Source: Streptomyces hyderabadensis (lineage in GTDB: Bacteria; Actinomycetota; Actinomycetes; Streptomycetales; Streptomycetaceae). From it: a stretch of 64,000 nucleotides of DNA. Position numbers and translations under genes: made by a program. Each line of letters begins with the position of its first letter. The first letter of the stretch is position 1. The notes under the pieces are model-generated. The model was not told the origin of the DNA and searched no databases. It saw only the letters and a program-made list of their open reading frames with translations. Location of the stretch: assembly GCF_020404845.1 (NCBI RefSeq), contig NZ_JAIOJZ010000004.1, positions 1 through 64,000 of the forward strand, in the 5' to 3' direction. This document shows, one piece after another, positions 43,654-54,089 of this stretch.

Positions 43654-44877
43654 TCAGGCCCCGGGCACCCGCACGATCAGCGCGTCGCCCTGGCCGCCGC
43701 CGCCGCACAGCGCCGCCGCGCCGACGCCGCCGCCGCGCCGCTTCAGTTCCAGTGCCAGGTGCAGTACCAGCCGGGCGCCGGACATGCCGATCGGGTGTCC
43801 GAGGGCGATGGCACCACCGTTGACGTTCACCTTTTCGGTGGACACGCCGAGGTCCTTCATTGACTGGAAGGCGACGGCCGCGAACGCCTCGTTGATCTCG
43901 ATGAGGTCGAGGTCGCCGACCTCCAGGCCCTCCTTCTTCAGGGCGTGCCGGATGGCGTTCGACGGCTGCGACTGCAAAGAGTTGTCCGGGCCTGCGACAT
44001 TGCCGTGCGCGCCGATCTCCGCGATCCACTCCAGGCCCAGCTCCTCGGCCTTGGCCCGGCTCATGACGACCACGGCCGCCGCGCCGTCGGAGATCTGCGA
44101 GGAGGACCCGGCGGTGATGGTGCCGTCCTTGGCGAAGGCCGGACGCAGCTTGCCGAGGGACTCGGCGGTGGTGTCGCCGCGGATGCCCTCGTCCTTGCTG
44201 AACAGCACCGGGTCGCCCTTGCGCTGCGGGATCTCGACCGGGGTGATCTCGGCGTCGAACACGCCGTTCTTCTGTGCGGCGGCGGCACGCTGGTGGGACA
44301 GGGCGGCGATCTCGTCCTGGGCCGCGCGCTCGATGCCGAGCCGGGTGTTGTGCTTCTCCGTGGACTCGCCCATGGCGATGCCCTCGAAGGAGTCGGTCAG
44401 TCCGTCGTGGGCCATGGAGTCGATCATCTGGACCGCGCCGTACTTGTAGCCCTCGCGGGACTTGGGGAGCAGGTGCGGGGCGTTGGTCATGGACTCCTGG
44501 CCGCCGGCGACGATCACGTCGAATTCACCCGCGCGAATGAGCTGGTCGGCGAGTGCGATGGCGTCGAGGCCGGAGAGGCAGACCTTGTTGACGGTGAGCG
44601 CCGGGACGCTCATGGGGATGCCGGCCTTGACGGCGGCCTGGCGGGCGGGGATCTGCCCGGCACCGGCCTGGAGCACCTGCCCCATGATCACGTACTGGAC
44701 CTGGTCGCCGCCGATCCCGGCGCGGTCGAGGGCGGCCTTGATCGCGAATCCGCCGAGGTCGGCCCCGGAGAAGGGCTTCAGGGAGCCGAGCAGCCGCCCC
44801 ATCGGGGTGCGGGCACCCGCGACGATGACGGAGGTCGTGCCGTTCGTTGCAGAGGTTTCGGAGATTCCAGAAGACAT
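43654..44877 (-). CDS. Acetyl-CoA C-acetyltransferase (thiolase)
   Basis: A 407-aa biosynthetic-type thiolase that condenses or cleaves acetoacetyl-CoA. The nucleophile Cys is in [17 protein letters not shown], the substrate loop is around [15 protein letters not shown], the His motif is [17 protein letters not shown] and the second Cys is in [18 protein letters not shown] 44877 follows GGGGA. It forms an operon with meaB and is divergent from the epimerase gene. With 3-hydroxybutyryl-CoA dehydrogenase at 61472 it would provide the C4 units acted on by IcmA. Confidence 0.93.
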   Translation of the reverse strand: MSSGISETSATNGTTSVIVAGARTPMGRLLGSLKPFSGADLGGFAIKAALDRAGIGGDQVQYVIMGQVLQAGAGQIPARQAAVKAGIPMSVPALTVNKVCLSGLDAIALADQLIRAGEFDVIVAGGQESMTNAPHLLPKSREGYKYGAVQMIDSMAHDGLTDSFEGIAMGESTEKHNTRLGIERAAQDEIAALSHQRAAAAQKNGVFDAEITPVEIPQRKGDPVLFSKDEGIRGDTTAESLGKLRPAFAKDGTITAGSSSQISDGAAAVVVMSRAKAEELGLEWIAEIGAHGNVAGPDNSLQSQPSNAIRHALKKEGLEVGDLDLIEINEAFAAVAFQSMKDLGVSTEKVNVNGGAIALGHPIGMSGARLVLHLALELKRRGGGVGAAALCGGGGQGDALIVRVPGA

Positions 44878-45026
44878 GAGCTGTGGTCCCCTTTTCCGGC
44901 CCGCACAGGCCGCGGAGTGAACGAGGGTTTACTCGAATGTACTGAGCGGTATCCCGCCCGTCACCGGGCTGTCGGTGTGATCGCGCGCACGTTGCGTAAC
45001 CACCTCCGGAGCGCTGCACTGAAACC

Positions 45027-45467
45027 ATGCTGACGCGAATCGACCACATCGGAATCGCCTGCCGCGACCTCGACGCGACCGTCGAGTTCTACCGTGCCAC
45101 GTACGGCTTCGAGGTGTTCCACACCGAGGTCAACGAGGAGCAGGGGGTCCGCGAGGCCATGCTCAAGATCAACGATACGTCGGACGGGGGTGCCTCGTAC
45201 CTCCAGCTCCTGGAGCCCACCCGCGAGGACTCCGCGGTCGGCAAGTGGCTCGCGAAGAACGGCGAAGGCGTCCACCACATCGCCTTCGGTACGGCGGACG
45301 TGGACGCGGACGCCGCGGACATCCGGGGCAAGGGCGTACGCGTCCTGTACGACGAGCCCCGGCGCGGTTCCATGGGATCGCGGATCACCTTCCTGCACCC
45401 CAAGGACTGTCATGGCGTACTGACAGAACTGGTCACATCGGCGGCCGTTGAGTCACCTGAGCACTGA
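45027..45467 (+). CDS. mce: Methylmalonyl-CoA epimerase
   Basis: A 146-aa vicinal-oxygen-chelate enzyme interconverting (R)- and (S)-methylmalonyl-CoA. Metal ligands are readable: His in RIDHIGIAC, His in GEGVHHIAFG and the C-terminal Glu in GVLTELV; the catalytic Glu region is LQLLEPT. ATG 45027 starts the conserved LTRIDHIG. It is divergent from thiolase-meaB, which supports a shared role in methylmalonyl-CoA metabolism and polyketide precursor supply. Confidence 0.94.
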   Translation: MLTRIDHIGIACRDLDATVEFYRATYGFEVFHTEVNEEQGVREAMLKINDTSDGGASYLQLLEPTREDSAVGKWLAKNGEGVHHIAFGTADVDADAADIRGKGVRVLYDEPRRGSMGSRITFLHPKDCHGVLTELVTSAAVESPEH

Positions 45468-45700
45468 CCCTCGTACATAGGGGCCGGTAGGGTTGGGTGC
45501 GGTCGCCGCTCAGTCCAGGGTGACCCGGTCCTGCCGTCTTGGGCGCCGGGACCGCCGGGGTCGTGTTTCGGGGGGCGGGCGACGGGGCAGCAGCACATGC
45601 TCCGCCGTTGATCTGACACCATTCCCCGGGGGCCCCGTCCGTCGGACGGACGGAGCTCGTTCGGGAAGATTTGCGACCAGGGGACGGATGGGACCGCGCA

Positions 45701-48700
45701 GTGCGGGGCTACGAGAGCCAGGAGCGAGAGCCGGCGGCTGACGTCGACCACCTCTCTCGGTTCGAGGCCGAGATGAAGCGGCTGAAGACCGAGCGGGAAA
45801 AGGCGATCCAGCACGCCGAGGACCTCGGCTACCAGGTCGAGGTGCTGCGCGCCAAGCTGCACGAGGCGCGGCGCACCATCATGTCCCGGCCCGCCTTCGA
45901 CGGCGGCGACATCGGGTACCAGGCCGAGCAGTTGCTGCGCAACGCGCAGACGCAGGCCGACCAGCTGCGCGCCGACGCGGAGCGGGAGCTGAGCCAGGCC
46001 CGGGCGCAGACCCAGCGGATCCTCCAGGAGCACGCCGAGCAGGCCGCCCGGCTCCAGGCGGAGCTGCACCAGGAGGCGGTGACCCGCCGCCAGCAGCTGG
46101 ACCAGGAGCTGGCCGAGCGCCGGCAGACCGTCGAGTCGCACGTCAACGAGAACGTGGCGTGGGCGGAGCAGCTGCGCGCCCGCACCGAGCAGCAGGCCCG
46201 CCGGCTGCTCGACGAGTCCCGCGCGGAGGCCGAGCAGGCCTTGAGCGCGGCCCGCGCGGAGGCGGAGCGGCTGACCGCCGAGGCCCGGCAGCGGCTGCGC
46301 AGCGACGCGGAGAGCGCGCGTGCCGAGGCCGAGCAGATCCTGCGCCGGGCCCGTACCGACGCCGAGCGGCTGCTGACCGCCGCCTCCACGCAGGCGCAGG
46401 AGGCCACCGACCACGCCGAGCAGCTGCGCAGCTCCACCGCGACCGAGTCGGAGTCCGCGCGCCGCGAGGCCCAGGAGCTGAGCCGGGCCGCCGAGCAGCG
46501 CATGTCGGAGGCCGAGGAGGCGCTGCGCAAGGCGCAGGCCGAGGCCGAGAAGGTGGTCGCCGAGGCCGAGGAGGCCGCGGCCAAGGCGCTGTCGAGCGCC
46601 GAGGCGACCAACGAGCAGCGCACCCGTACCGCCAAGGAGCAGGTCGCCCGGCTGGTCGGCGAGGCCACCAAGGACGCGGAGAACACCAGGTCCGAGGCCG
46701 AGCAGGTGGTCGCGGACGCCCGGGCCGAGGCCGAGCGGATCCTCGCCGAGGCCGCCGAGAAGGCCCGCACGATCACCGCCGAGGAGTCGGCCACCCAGCT
46801 GTCCAAGGCGGCCAAGACGGCCGAGGACGTGCTGAACAAGGCCTCCGAGGACGCCAAGCGGACCACGAAGGCCGCCACCGAGGAGGCCGAGCGGATCCGC
46901 TCCGAGGCCGAGGCCGAGGCGGACCGGCTGCGCGGCGAGGCGCACGACATCGCCGAGCAGCTCAAGGGCGCGGCGAAGGACGACACCAAGGAGTACCGCG
47001 CCAAGACGGTCGAGCTGCAGGAGGAGGCGCGCCGGCTGCGCGGCGAGGCCGAGCAGCTGCGGGCGGACGCGGTCGCCGAGGGCGAGAAGATCCGCGCCGA
47101 GGCCCGCAAGGAGGCCGTGGCGCAGATCGAGGAGGCGGCGAAGACCGCCGAGGAGCTGCTCGCCAAGGCCAAGGCGGACGCGGACGAGCTGCGGCAGACC
47201 GCGACGGCGGACAGCGAGAAGGTCCGCACCGAGGCGATCGAGCGGGCCACGACCCTGCGCCGGCAGGCCGAGGAGACCCTGGAGCGCACCCGCGCGGAGG
47301 CCGAGCGGCACCGTGCGGAGGCCGCCGAGCGGGTCGAGGAGCTGCAGGCGGAGGCCGAGCGGGCCGCCCGCGAGCTGCGCGAGGAGACCGAGCGCGCCGT
47401 CGAGGCCCGGCAGGCGGAGGCCGCCGAGGAGCTGACCCGGCTGCACACCGAGGCCGAGGAGCGCCGCACCGCCGCCGAGCAGGCGCTGACCGAGGCCCGC
47501 GAGGAGGGCGAGCGGATCCGCCGCGAGGCCGCCGAGGAGAGCGAGCGGCTGCGCACCGAGGCCGCGGAGCGGGTCCGGGCGCTCCAGCAGCAGGCCGAGA
47601 CGGAGGCCGAGCGGCTGCGCACCGAGGCCGCCGCGGACGCGTCCGCCTCCCGCGCGGAGGGCGAGGCCGTCGCCGTACGGCTGCGCTCGGAGGCCGCGAG
47701 CGAGGCCGAGCGGCTGAAGTCGGAGGCGCAGGAGAGCGCCGACCGGGTGCGGGCGGAGGCGCAGAGTGCCGCCGAGCGCATCGCCGCCGAGGCGTCGGAG
47801 ACGCTCGCCGCCGCCCAGGAGGAGGCCGCCCGGCGCCGCCGCGAGGCGGAGGAGCTGCTCGGCTCGGCCCGGCAGGAGGCCGACCAGGAGCGCGAGCGGG
47901 CGCGGGAGCAGAGCGAGGAGCTGCTGGCCTCGGCGCGCAACCGCGTGGAGGAGGCGCAGGCCGAGGCGGTCCGGCTGGTCGAGGAGGCCGACCGGCGCGC
48001 CACCGAGATGGTGTCGGCCGCCGAACAGCACGCGGCGCAGGTGCGGGAGTCGGTCGCCGGGCTGCACGAGCAGGCCCAGGAGGAGATCACCGGCCTGCGC
48101 AGCGCCGCCGAGCACGCCGCCGAGCGCACCCGGCAGGAGGCCGAGCAGGAGGCGGACCGGGTCCGCGCCGACGCCTACGCGGAGCGGGAGCGGGCGAGCG
48201 AGGACGCGGGGCGGCTGCGGCGCGAGGCGCAGGAGGAGACCGAGGCCGCCAAGACGCTGGCCGAGCGGACCGTGTCCGAGGCCATCGCGGAGGCCGACCG
48301 GATCCGCGCGGACGTCTCCGAGCACGCCCAGCGGGTGCGCACGGAGGCCTCCGACGCCATCGCCGAGGCCGAGCAGTCCGCGTCGCGCACCCGGGCGGAC
48401 GCCCGCGAGGACGCCAACCGCATCCGCTCCGACGCGGCGACGCAGGCGGACACCCTGATCACGGAGGCGCGTTCCGAGGCGGAGCGGCTCACCACCGAGA
48501 CGGCGGCCGAGACCGACCGGCTCCGGACGGAAACGCTCGCGGAGGCGGAGCGCGTCACCACCGAGGCGGCGAGCGAGGCCGAGCGGGTCAGGACCGAGGC
48601 GGCCGCGGAGGCGGAGCGGCTGCGCACCGAGACCACCGCCGAGGCCGAACGGGTCCGCGCCGAGGCCGGCGCCCGGGCCGAGCAGCTGGTCTCGGACGCC

Positions 48701-49681
48701 ACCGGGGAGGCGGAGCGGCTGCGCGCCGAGGCCGCCGACACGGTCGGCTCCGCCCAGCAGCACGCCGAGCGGATCCGCACCGAGGCGGACCGGGTCCGCC
48801 GCGAGGCGGCCGCGGAGGCCGAGCGGGTCACCGCGGCGGCCCGCGAGGAGGCCGAGCGCACCCTCGACGAGGCCCGCAAGGACGCCAACAAGCGGCGTTC
48901 GGAGGCCGCCGAGCAGGTCGACACGCTCATCACGGAGACCACCGCCGAGGCCGACAAGCTGCTCACCGAGGCGCAGCAGCAGGCCCAGAAGACCACCGCG
49001 GACGCCGAGTCGCAGGCCGACACGATGGTCGGCGCGGCCCGCGCGGAGGCCGACCGGATCGTCCGGGAGGCGACGGTCGAGGGCAACACCCGGGTGGAGA
49101 AGGCCCGTACGGACGCGGACGAGCTGCTGGTCGGCGCCCGCCGGGACGCGACCGCCATAAGGGAGCGCGCGGAGGAGCTGCGCGAGCGGCTCACCTCCGA
49201 GATCGAGGAGCTGCACGAGCGGGCCCGCCGCGAGGCCGCCGAGACGATGAAGTCGGCCGGCGACCGCTGCGACGCGCTCATCAAGGCCGCCGAGGAGCAG
49301 CTCGCCAAGGCGGAGGCGAAGGCCAAGGAGCTGGTGTCGGAGGCCAACTCGGAGGCCGGCAAGGTGCGCATCGCCGCCGTCAAGAAGGCCGAGGGGCTGC
49401 TCAAGGAGGCCGAGCAGAAGAAGGCGACCCTGGTCCGCGAGGCCGAGGAGCTGAAGGCCGAGGCGGTCCGCGAGGCCCGGGCGACGGTCGACGAGGGCAA
49501 GCGCGAGCTGGAGGTGCTGGTCCGGCGCCGCGAGGACATCAACGCGGAGATCTCCCGGGTCCAGGACGTGCTGGAGGCGCTGGAGTCGTTCGAGGCGCCC
49601 GGGGGCGCGAAGGACAACGGGGTGAAGGCCGGAGCGACGGTGGGCGCCCCACGTTCGGGTGGCAAGTCGTCAGACGGCTAG
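45701..49681 (+). CDS. scy: Scy, giant coiled-coil polarity protein
   Basis: The predicted 1326-aa protein is the Streptomyces cytoskeletal scaffold that organises tip-growth complexes with DivIVA and FilP. After a short head (RGYESQEREPAADVDHLSRF) almost the whole chain is an Ala/Glu/Arg coiled coil of repeating RAEAEQ, AERLRTEAA and EEAERI units. There is a longer-period repeat, and no enzyme motif. A C-terminal tail (about 1300-1326) is Gly/Ser-rich. GTG 45701 is chosen because GGGACGGATGGGA precedes it and it gives the known 1326-aa length; TTG 45671 is also in frame. It is followed by filP. Confidence 0.95.
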   Translation: MRGYESQEREPAADVDHLSRFEAEMKRLKTEREKAIQHAEDLGYQVEVLRAKLHEARRTIMSRPAFDGGDIGYQAEQLLRNAQTQADQLRADAERELSQARAQTQRILQEHAEQAARLQAELHQEAVTRRQQLDQELAERRQTVESHVNENVAWAEQLRARTEQQARRLLDESRAEAEQALSAARAEAERLTAEARQRLRSDAESARAEAEQILRRARTDAERLLTAASTQAQEATDHAEQLRSSTATESESARREAQELSRAAEQRMSEAEEALRKAQAEAEKVVAEAEEAAAKALSSAEATNEQRTRTAKEQVARLVGEATKDAENTRSEAEQVVADARAEAERILAEAAEKARTITAEESATQLSKAAKTAEDVLNKASEDAKRTTKAATEEAERIRSEAEAEADRLRGEAHDIAEQLKGAAKDDTKEYRAKTVELQEEARRLRGEAEQLRADAVAEGEKIRAEARKEAVAQIEEAAKTAEELLAKAKADADELRQTATADSEKVRTEAIERATTLRRQAEETLERTRAEAERHRAEAAERVEELQAEAERAARELREETERAVEARQAEAAEELTRLHTEAEERRTAAEQALTEAREEGERIRREAAEESERLRTEAAERVRALQQQAETEAERLRTEAAADASASRAEGEAVAVRLRSEAASEAERLKSEAQESADRVRAEAQSAAERIAAEASETLAAAQEEAARRRREAEELLGSARQEADQERERAREQSEELLASARNRVEEAQAEAVRLVEEADRRATEMVSAAEQHAAQVRESVAGLHEQAQEEITGLRSAAEHAAERTRQEAEQEADRVRADAYAERERASEDAGRLRREAQEETEAAKTLAERTVSEAIAEADRIRADVSEHAQRVRTEASDAIAEAEQSASRTRADAREDANRIRSDAATQADTLITEARSEAERLTTETAAETDRLRTETLAEAERVTTEAASEAERVRTEAAAEAERLRTETTAEAERVRAEAGARAEQLVSDATGEAERLRAEAADTVGSAQQHAERIRTEADRVRREAAAEAERVTAAAREEAERTLDEARKDANKRRSEAAEQVDTLITETTAEADKLLTEAQQQAQKTTADAESQADTMVGAARAEADRIVREATVEGNTRVEKARTDADELLVGARRDATAIRERAEELRERLTSEIEELHERARREAAETMKSAGDRCDALIKAAEEQLAKAEAKAKELVSEANSEAGKVRIAAVKKAEGLLKEAEQKKATLVREAEELKAEAVREARATVDEGKRELEVLVRRREDINAEISRVQDVLEALESFEAPGGAKDNGVKAGATVGAPRSGGKSSDG

Positions 49682-49888
49682 CATTCGGGGTGATTTGGGT
49701 GTCTGCTGGAGATCTTTGGCCGAGTCCCGACGGGACCCCTGCCCAAGGCTTTGGCAAGCCATCCGAGGGTCAGCCACTCAAAAGAGGTGTCATTCTCCGT
49801 ATCAAACGTGCATCCGCTCGATGACACACCGCATTGGCGCCTAGGATTCCCTCTATCACCTCACCCGGTCTCTTTCGACAGGAACCCC

Positions 49889-50821
49889 ATGAGCGACACT
49901 TCCCCCTACGGCTTCGAGCTTGTGCGGCGTGGGTACGACCGCGCTCAGGTGGACGAACGTATCTCCAAGCTCGTCTCCGACCGTGACAGCGCTCTCGCCC
50001 GCATCACCGCTCTGGAAAAGCGCATCGAGGAGCTCCACCTCGAGACCCAGAACGCCCAGGCCCAGGTCAACGACGCCGAGCCGTCGTACGCCGGGCTCGG
50101 CGCCCGGGTCGAGAAGATCCTGCGGCTCGCCGAGGAAGAGGCGAAGGACCTGCGCGAGGAGGCCCGGCGCGCGGCCGAGCAGCACCGCGAGCTGGCCGAG
50201 TCGGCCGCCCAGCAGGTGCGCAACGACGCGGAGTCGTACGCCGCCGAGCGCAAGGCCAAGGCCGAGGACGAGGGCGTCCGGATCGTCGAGAAGGCCAAGG
50301 GCGACGCCTCCCAGCTGCGTTCCGAGGCGCAGAAGGACGCGCAGTCCAAGCGCGACGAGGCAGACGCCCTCTTCGAGGAGACCCGCGCCAAGGCCGCGCA
50401 GGCCGCCGCCGACTTCGAGACCAACCTCGCCAAGCGCCGCGAGCAGTCCGAGCGGGACCTGGCCTCCCGTCAGGCCAAGGCGGAGAAGCGGCTCGCGGAG
50501 ATCGAGCACCGCGCGGAGCAGCTGCGCCTGGAGGCGGAGAAGCTGCGCACGGACGCCGAGCGCCGGGCCCGCCAGACCGTGGAGACGGCGCAGCGCCAGT
50601 CCGAGGACATCGTGGCCGACGCCAACGCCAAGGCCGACCGGATCCGTTCGGAGTCGGAGCGCGAGCTGGCCGCCCTCACCAACCGCCGCGACTCCATCAA
50701 CGCGCAGCTCACCAACGTGCGCGAGATGCTGGCGTCCCTCACCGGTGCCGCGGTGGCCGCCGCTCCCTCGGTCGAGGACGAGTCGGTCACCCGCGGGGTG
50801 CCGGCCCAGCAGTCCCGCTGA
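49889..50821 (+). CDS. filP: FilP, intermediate-filament-like coiled-coil protein
   Basis: The 310-aa protein forms cytoskeletal filaments that give hyphae stiffness and interacts with Scy and DivIVA. It begins with a DivIVA-like head, FELVRRGYDRAQVDERISKL, then continuous coiled coil (ARITALEKRIEELHLETQ, TVETAQRQSEDIVADANAKA) to about residue 280 and a short Ala/Pro tail. ATG 49889 follows CAGGAAC. The 207-bp gap after scy contains a candidate -10 TAGGAT (49842-49847), so filP may have its own promoter besides read-through from scy. Confidence 0.95.
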   Translation: MSDTSPYGFELVRRGYDRAQVDERISKLVSDRDSALARITALEKRIEELHLETQNAQAQVNDAEPSYAGLGARVEKILRLAEEEAKDLREEARRAAEQHRELAESAAQQVRNDAESYAAERKAKAEDEGVRIVEKAKGDASQLRSEAQKDAQSKRDEADALFEETRAKAAQAAADFETNLAKRREQSERDLASRQAKAEKRLAEIEHRAEQLRLEAEKLRTDAERRARQTVETAQRQSEDIVADANAKADRIRSESERELAALTNRRDSINAQLTNVREMLASLTGAAVAAAPSVEDESVTRGVPAQQSR

Positions 50822-50931
50822 GGCTGCCCGGCCCACGCGGGGGCGGGCGCCTGCTGAATACGTACGAACAACGACGAGGCCTGTTGTCACTGGGGTGGCA
50901 GCGGGCCTCGTCCCGTTCTAGCGTGGGCGCC

Positions 50932-51921
50932 ATGATCGAGCTCGAGGGGCTGACCAAGCGGTACGGCGAGAAGGTGGCGGTCAACAATCTCTCCTTCACC
51001 GTCAGACCCGGCATCATCACGGGCTTCCTCGGCCCCAACGGCGCGGGCAAGTCCACCACCATGCGGATGGTGCTGGGCCTGGACCGGCCGACCGCCGGGG
51101 ACGTGCGGATCGACGGCAAGCACTACGAGCAGCTCAAGGACCCGCTGACGTACATCGGCGCGCTCCTGGAGGCCAAGGCCTGGCACGGCGGGCGCAGCGC
51201 CTACAACCACCTGCTGTGCCTCGCGCAGAGCAACGGCATCCCGGCGAGCCGGGTGCGCGAGGTGCTGGACACGGTCGGGCTCTCGGCGGTCGCCAAGAAG
51301 AAGACCAAGGGCTTCTCCCTCGGCATGGGGCAGCGGCTCGGCATCGCCGGCGCACTGCTCGGCGATCCGCGGATCCTGATGTTCGACGAGCCGGTCAACG
51401 GCCTGGACCCCGAGGGCATCCACTGGATCCGCAATCTGATGAAGACCCTGGCCTCCCAGGGCCGTACGGTCTTCGTCTCCTCCCACCTGATGAGCGAGAT
51501 GGCACTGACCGCCGACCACCTGGTGGTCATCGGCCAGGGCAGGCTGCTCGCGGACACCTCGATGGCCGAGTTCATCGCGGAGAACTCGCGCAGCTACGTC
51601 CGGATCCGCACCCCGCAGCGCGAGCAGCTGCTCGACGCGCTGCACGGCGCCGGGGTCGCGGTCGTCGAGGCGGGCGACGGGGTCCTGGAGGTGGACGGCG
51701 ACAAGTCGGAGGCGGTCGGCGAGCTGGCGGCGCGGCAGCAGATCGTGCTGCACGAGCTGAGCCCGCAGCGCGCCTCGCTGGAGGAGGCGTTCATGCAGCT
51801 GACCGCGGAGTCCGTGGAGTACCACGCGCACGACGGGCAGCCGCCCGGCGCGGTGCCGCAGCAGCCGCCCCCGGGGCAGCCGCCGCGGCAGCAGTGGGGC
51901 AGCGACTGGAAGAGGGGTTGA
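50932..51921 (+). CDS. ABC exporter ATPase (pair 1)
   Basis: A 329-aa ABC-2-type ATPase: MIELEGLTKRYGEKVAVNNL, Walker A GPNGAGKSTTMRMVLG, signature FSLGMGQRLGIAGALLG, Walker B ILMFDEPVNGLDPEGI and switch His in VFVSSHLMSEMALTADH. The signature LGMGQRL deviates from LSGGQ, as in many Streptomyces ABC-2 exporters. A C-terminal 95 residues end in a Pro/Gln tail. ATG 50932 lacks a clear ribosome-binding site; TAGCGT 6 nt upstream suggests a leaderless mRNA. The permease gene follows after 2 nt. Confidence 0.92.
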   Translation: MIELEGLTKRYGEKVAVNNLSFTVRPGIITGFLGPNGAGKSTTMRMVLGLDRPTAGDVRIDGKHYEQLKDPLTYIGALLEAKAWHGGRSAYNHLLCLAQSNGIPASRVREVLDTVGLSAVAKKKTKGFSLGMGQRLGIAGALLGDPRILMFDEPVNGLDPEGIHWIRNLMKTLASQGRTVFVSSHLMSEMALTADHLVVIGQGRLLADTSMAEFIAENSRSYVRIRTPQREQLLDALHGAGVAVVEAGDGVLEVDGDKSEAVGELAARQQIVLHELSPQRASLEEAFMQLTAESVEYHAHDGQPPGAVPQQPPPGQPPRQQWGSDWKRG

Positions 51922-51923
51922 GC

Positions 51924-52694
51924 ATGGCGGCGGCACAGGTCGTCCGGTCCGAGTGGACCAAGATCCGGTCGGTCGCGTCCACGGTGTGGACGCTGGGCCT
52001 CGCCGTGGTCGTCACCATCGCCCTCGGCATGCTGATCTCGGCCCTGTCGAAGAACGAGTTCGGCGACATGAGCCGGCGCGACCAGCTCTCCTTCGACCCG
52101 ACCTTCATCAGCTTCGCCGGCACCAGCCTCGGCCAGCTGGCGATGATCGTGTTCGGGGTGCTGGTGGTGGGCAACGAGTACAGCTCCGGGATGATCCGCA
52201 CCTCGCTGGCCGCCGTGCCGAAGCGCGGCACCTTCCTGTTCAGCAAGATCGCGGTGGCCACCGCCCTCGCGCTGGTCGTGGCCATGGTCACCAGTTTCGC
52301 CACGTTCTTCCTGGGCCAGGCGATGCTCGGCGACCTCAAGGCGTCGATCGGCGACCCGGGCGTGCTGCGGGCGGTGTTCGGCGGCGGCCTCTACATGACC
52401 TTGATCGCGATGTTCTCGATGGGCGTCGCCGCGATGCTGCGCTCCCCGATGCTGTCGCTGGGCATCCTGATGCCGTTCTTCTTCCTGATCTCCAACATCC
52501 TGGGCAACGTCCCGGCGACGGAGAAGGTCGGCCGGTTCCTGCCCGACCAGGCCGGCAGCAAGATCATGCAGGTGGTCGCGCCGATCGACGACGACGTGCC
52601 GTACGGCCCGTGGGGCGGCCTCGGGATCATGGCACTGTGGGTGATCGCGGCACTCGTCGGCGGGTACGCGGTGCTGAAGAAGCGGGACGCCTAG
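51924..52694 (+). CDS. ABC-2 type permease (pair 1)
   Basis: A 256-aa membrane protein with about six TM segments, beginning with the conserved VRSEWTKIRSVASTVWTLGL entry and including GNEYSSGMIRTSLAAVPKRG, typical of ABC-2 permeases. It is 2 nt after its ATPase. The export substrate is unknown. A closely similar pair follows at 52830-54955, indicating tandem duplication. Confidence 0.9.
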   Translation: MAAAQVVRSEWTKIRSVASTVWTLGLAVVVTIALGMLISALSKNEFGDMSRRDQLSFDPTFISFAGTSLGQLAMIVFGVLVVGNEYSSGMIRTSLAAVPKRGTFLFSKIAVATALALVVAMVTSFATFFLGQAMLGDLKASIGDPGVLRAVFGGGLYMTLIAMFSMGVAAMLRSPMLSLGILMPFFFLISNILGNVPATEKVGRFLPDQAGSKIMQVVAPIDDDVPYGPWGGLGIMALWVIAALVGGYAVLKKRDA

Positions 52695-52739
52695 GGCCTG
52701 TCCGGACCGTCTCCGTACGGTGTCGGATTTTGCCCGCGC

Positions 52740-52770
52740 TTGAACGGAACCGTCAGCGCCTGGATATCCT
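52740..52770 (+). promoter_or_regulatory. Candidate promoter for ABC pair 2
   Basis: TTGAAC (52740-52745) and TATCCT (52765-52770) are 19 nt apart, 60 nt before the second ATPase gene. The spacer is longer than optimal, so this is tentative. Confidence 0.35.
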
Positions 52771-52829
52771 CCTAACCCTTACGGGGGCGTGTGCCCTGCT
52801 GTCCCTGAACCTTCCGATGGGTGCGGAGC

Positions 52830-54089
52830 ATGATCGAGGCAGTCGGCCTGACCAAGCGCTACGGCGACAAGACCGCTGTGTACAACCTGTCCTTCCAGGT
52901 GCGGCCCGGTGCCGTCACCGGCTTCCTGGGGCCCAACGGCTCAGGCAAGTCGACGACGATGCGGATGATCCTGGGCCTGGACAACCCCACCTCGGGGCAC
53001 GTGACGATCGGCGGCCACCCCTACCGCAAACTGCCGAACGCGGCGCGCCACGTCGGCGCGCTGCTCGACGCCAAGGCGGTGCACGGCGGCCGGGCCGCCC
53101 GCAACCACCTGCTGAGCCTCGCCCAGCTGTCCGGCATCCCGGCCCGGCGGGTGGACGAGGTGCTCGGCGTGGTGGGCCTCCAGGACGTGGCCAAGCGGCG
53201 CTCCAAGGGCTTCTCGCTCGGCATGGGCCAGCGGCTCGGCATCGCCGCCGCCCTGCTCGGCGACCCCCAGGTGTTGCTCTTCGACGAGCCGGTCAACGGC
53301 CTCGACCCGGAGGGCATCCACTGGGTGCGCAACCTGATGAAGGCGCTCGCGGCGGAGGGCCGTACCGTCTTCGTCTCCTCGCACCTGATGAGCGAGATGG
53401 CGCTGACCGCCGACCACCTGATCGTCATCGGGCGCGGCCAGCTGCTCGCCGACATGAGCGTGACGGACTTCATCTCGGCCAACTCCGCCGACTTCGCGCG
53501 CGTGCGCACACCGGACACCGAGCCCCAGCTGCGCGAGAAGCTGACCTCGGCGCTGACCGAGGCGGGCGGCCACGTACTGCCCGAGCAGGACGGCGCGCTG
53601 CGGGTGACCGGGCTGGCCCTCCCCCGGATCAGCGACATCGCGCACGAGTCCGACGTACGGCTGTGGGAGCTGTCGCCGCACCAGGCCTCGCTGGAGGAGG
53701 CGTACATGCGGATGACGCAGGGCGCCGTGGACTACCGGTCGACCGCCGATCAGAAGGCGGGGCTCCAGCAGCCCCTGCCGCCGGGCGCGCAGCCGCCGAT
53801 GCCGGTGCCGGGACAGGGCCAGCCCGGGTGGTACGCCCCGCCGCCGCCCCAGCAGGGCGGTCAGCCCTTCGCGGCGCCGCAGGGCGCCCCGGGCCAGGCC
53901 CCGGCGGGCCCGTACGGCGCCCCGGTGGCGCCCGGTGCGGTGCCGGGCGGTCCGCCGGCCAACCCGTACGCGGCGCAGCAGGCGCCCCAGGCCCCGCCGG
54001 TGCCCCAGGCCCCCGCCGCGGCCCCGGCGCCGCCCGCGACGGCCCCCGCACCCGCCTCCGACCCGACCAAGCCCGAGGACGCCCGATGA
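52830..54089 (+). CDS. ABC exporter ATPase (pair 2) with long Pro/Gln-rich tail
   Basis: A 419-aa paralogue of the ATPase at 50932: MIEAVGLTKRYGDKTAVYNL, Walker A GPNGSGKSTTMRMILG, signature FSLGMGQRLGIAAALLG and Walker B VLLFDEPVNGLDPEGI. After residue about 310 it has a 105-residue low-complexity tail rich in Pro, Gln, Ala and Gly (PPPQQGGQPF, APPATAPAPAS), much longer than in pair 1. ATG 52830 is preferred to GTG 52821 by homology. Its stop overlaps the permease start by 4 nt. Confidence 0.92.
   Translation: MIEAVGLTKRYGDKTAVYNLSFQVRPGAVTGFLGPNGSGKSTTMRMILGLDNPTSGHVTIGGHPYRKLPNAARHVGALLDAKAVHGGRAARNHLLSLAQLSGIPARRVDEVLGVVGLQDVAKRRSKGFSLGMGQRLGIAAALLGDPQVLLFDEPVNGLDPEGIHWVRNLMKALAAEGRTVFVSSHLMSEMALTADHLIVIGRGQLLADMSVTDFISANSADFARVRTPDTEPQLREKLTSALTEAGGHVLPEQDGALRVTGLALPRISDIAHESDVRLWELSPHQASLEEAYMRMTQGAVDYRSTADQKAGLQQPLPPGAQPPMPVPGQGQPGWYAPPPPQQGGQPFAAPQGAPGQAPAGPYGAPVAPGAVPGGPPANPYAAQQAPQAPPVPQAPAAAPAPPATAPAPASDPTKPEDAR

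Noticed and set aside
45410..49216. A 1268-codon open frame antisense to scy
   Set aside because: It is a monotonous Leu/Gly/Arg product of reading the Ala/Glu coiled-coil repeats backwards; it has no ribosome-binding site and no domain.
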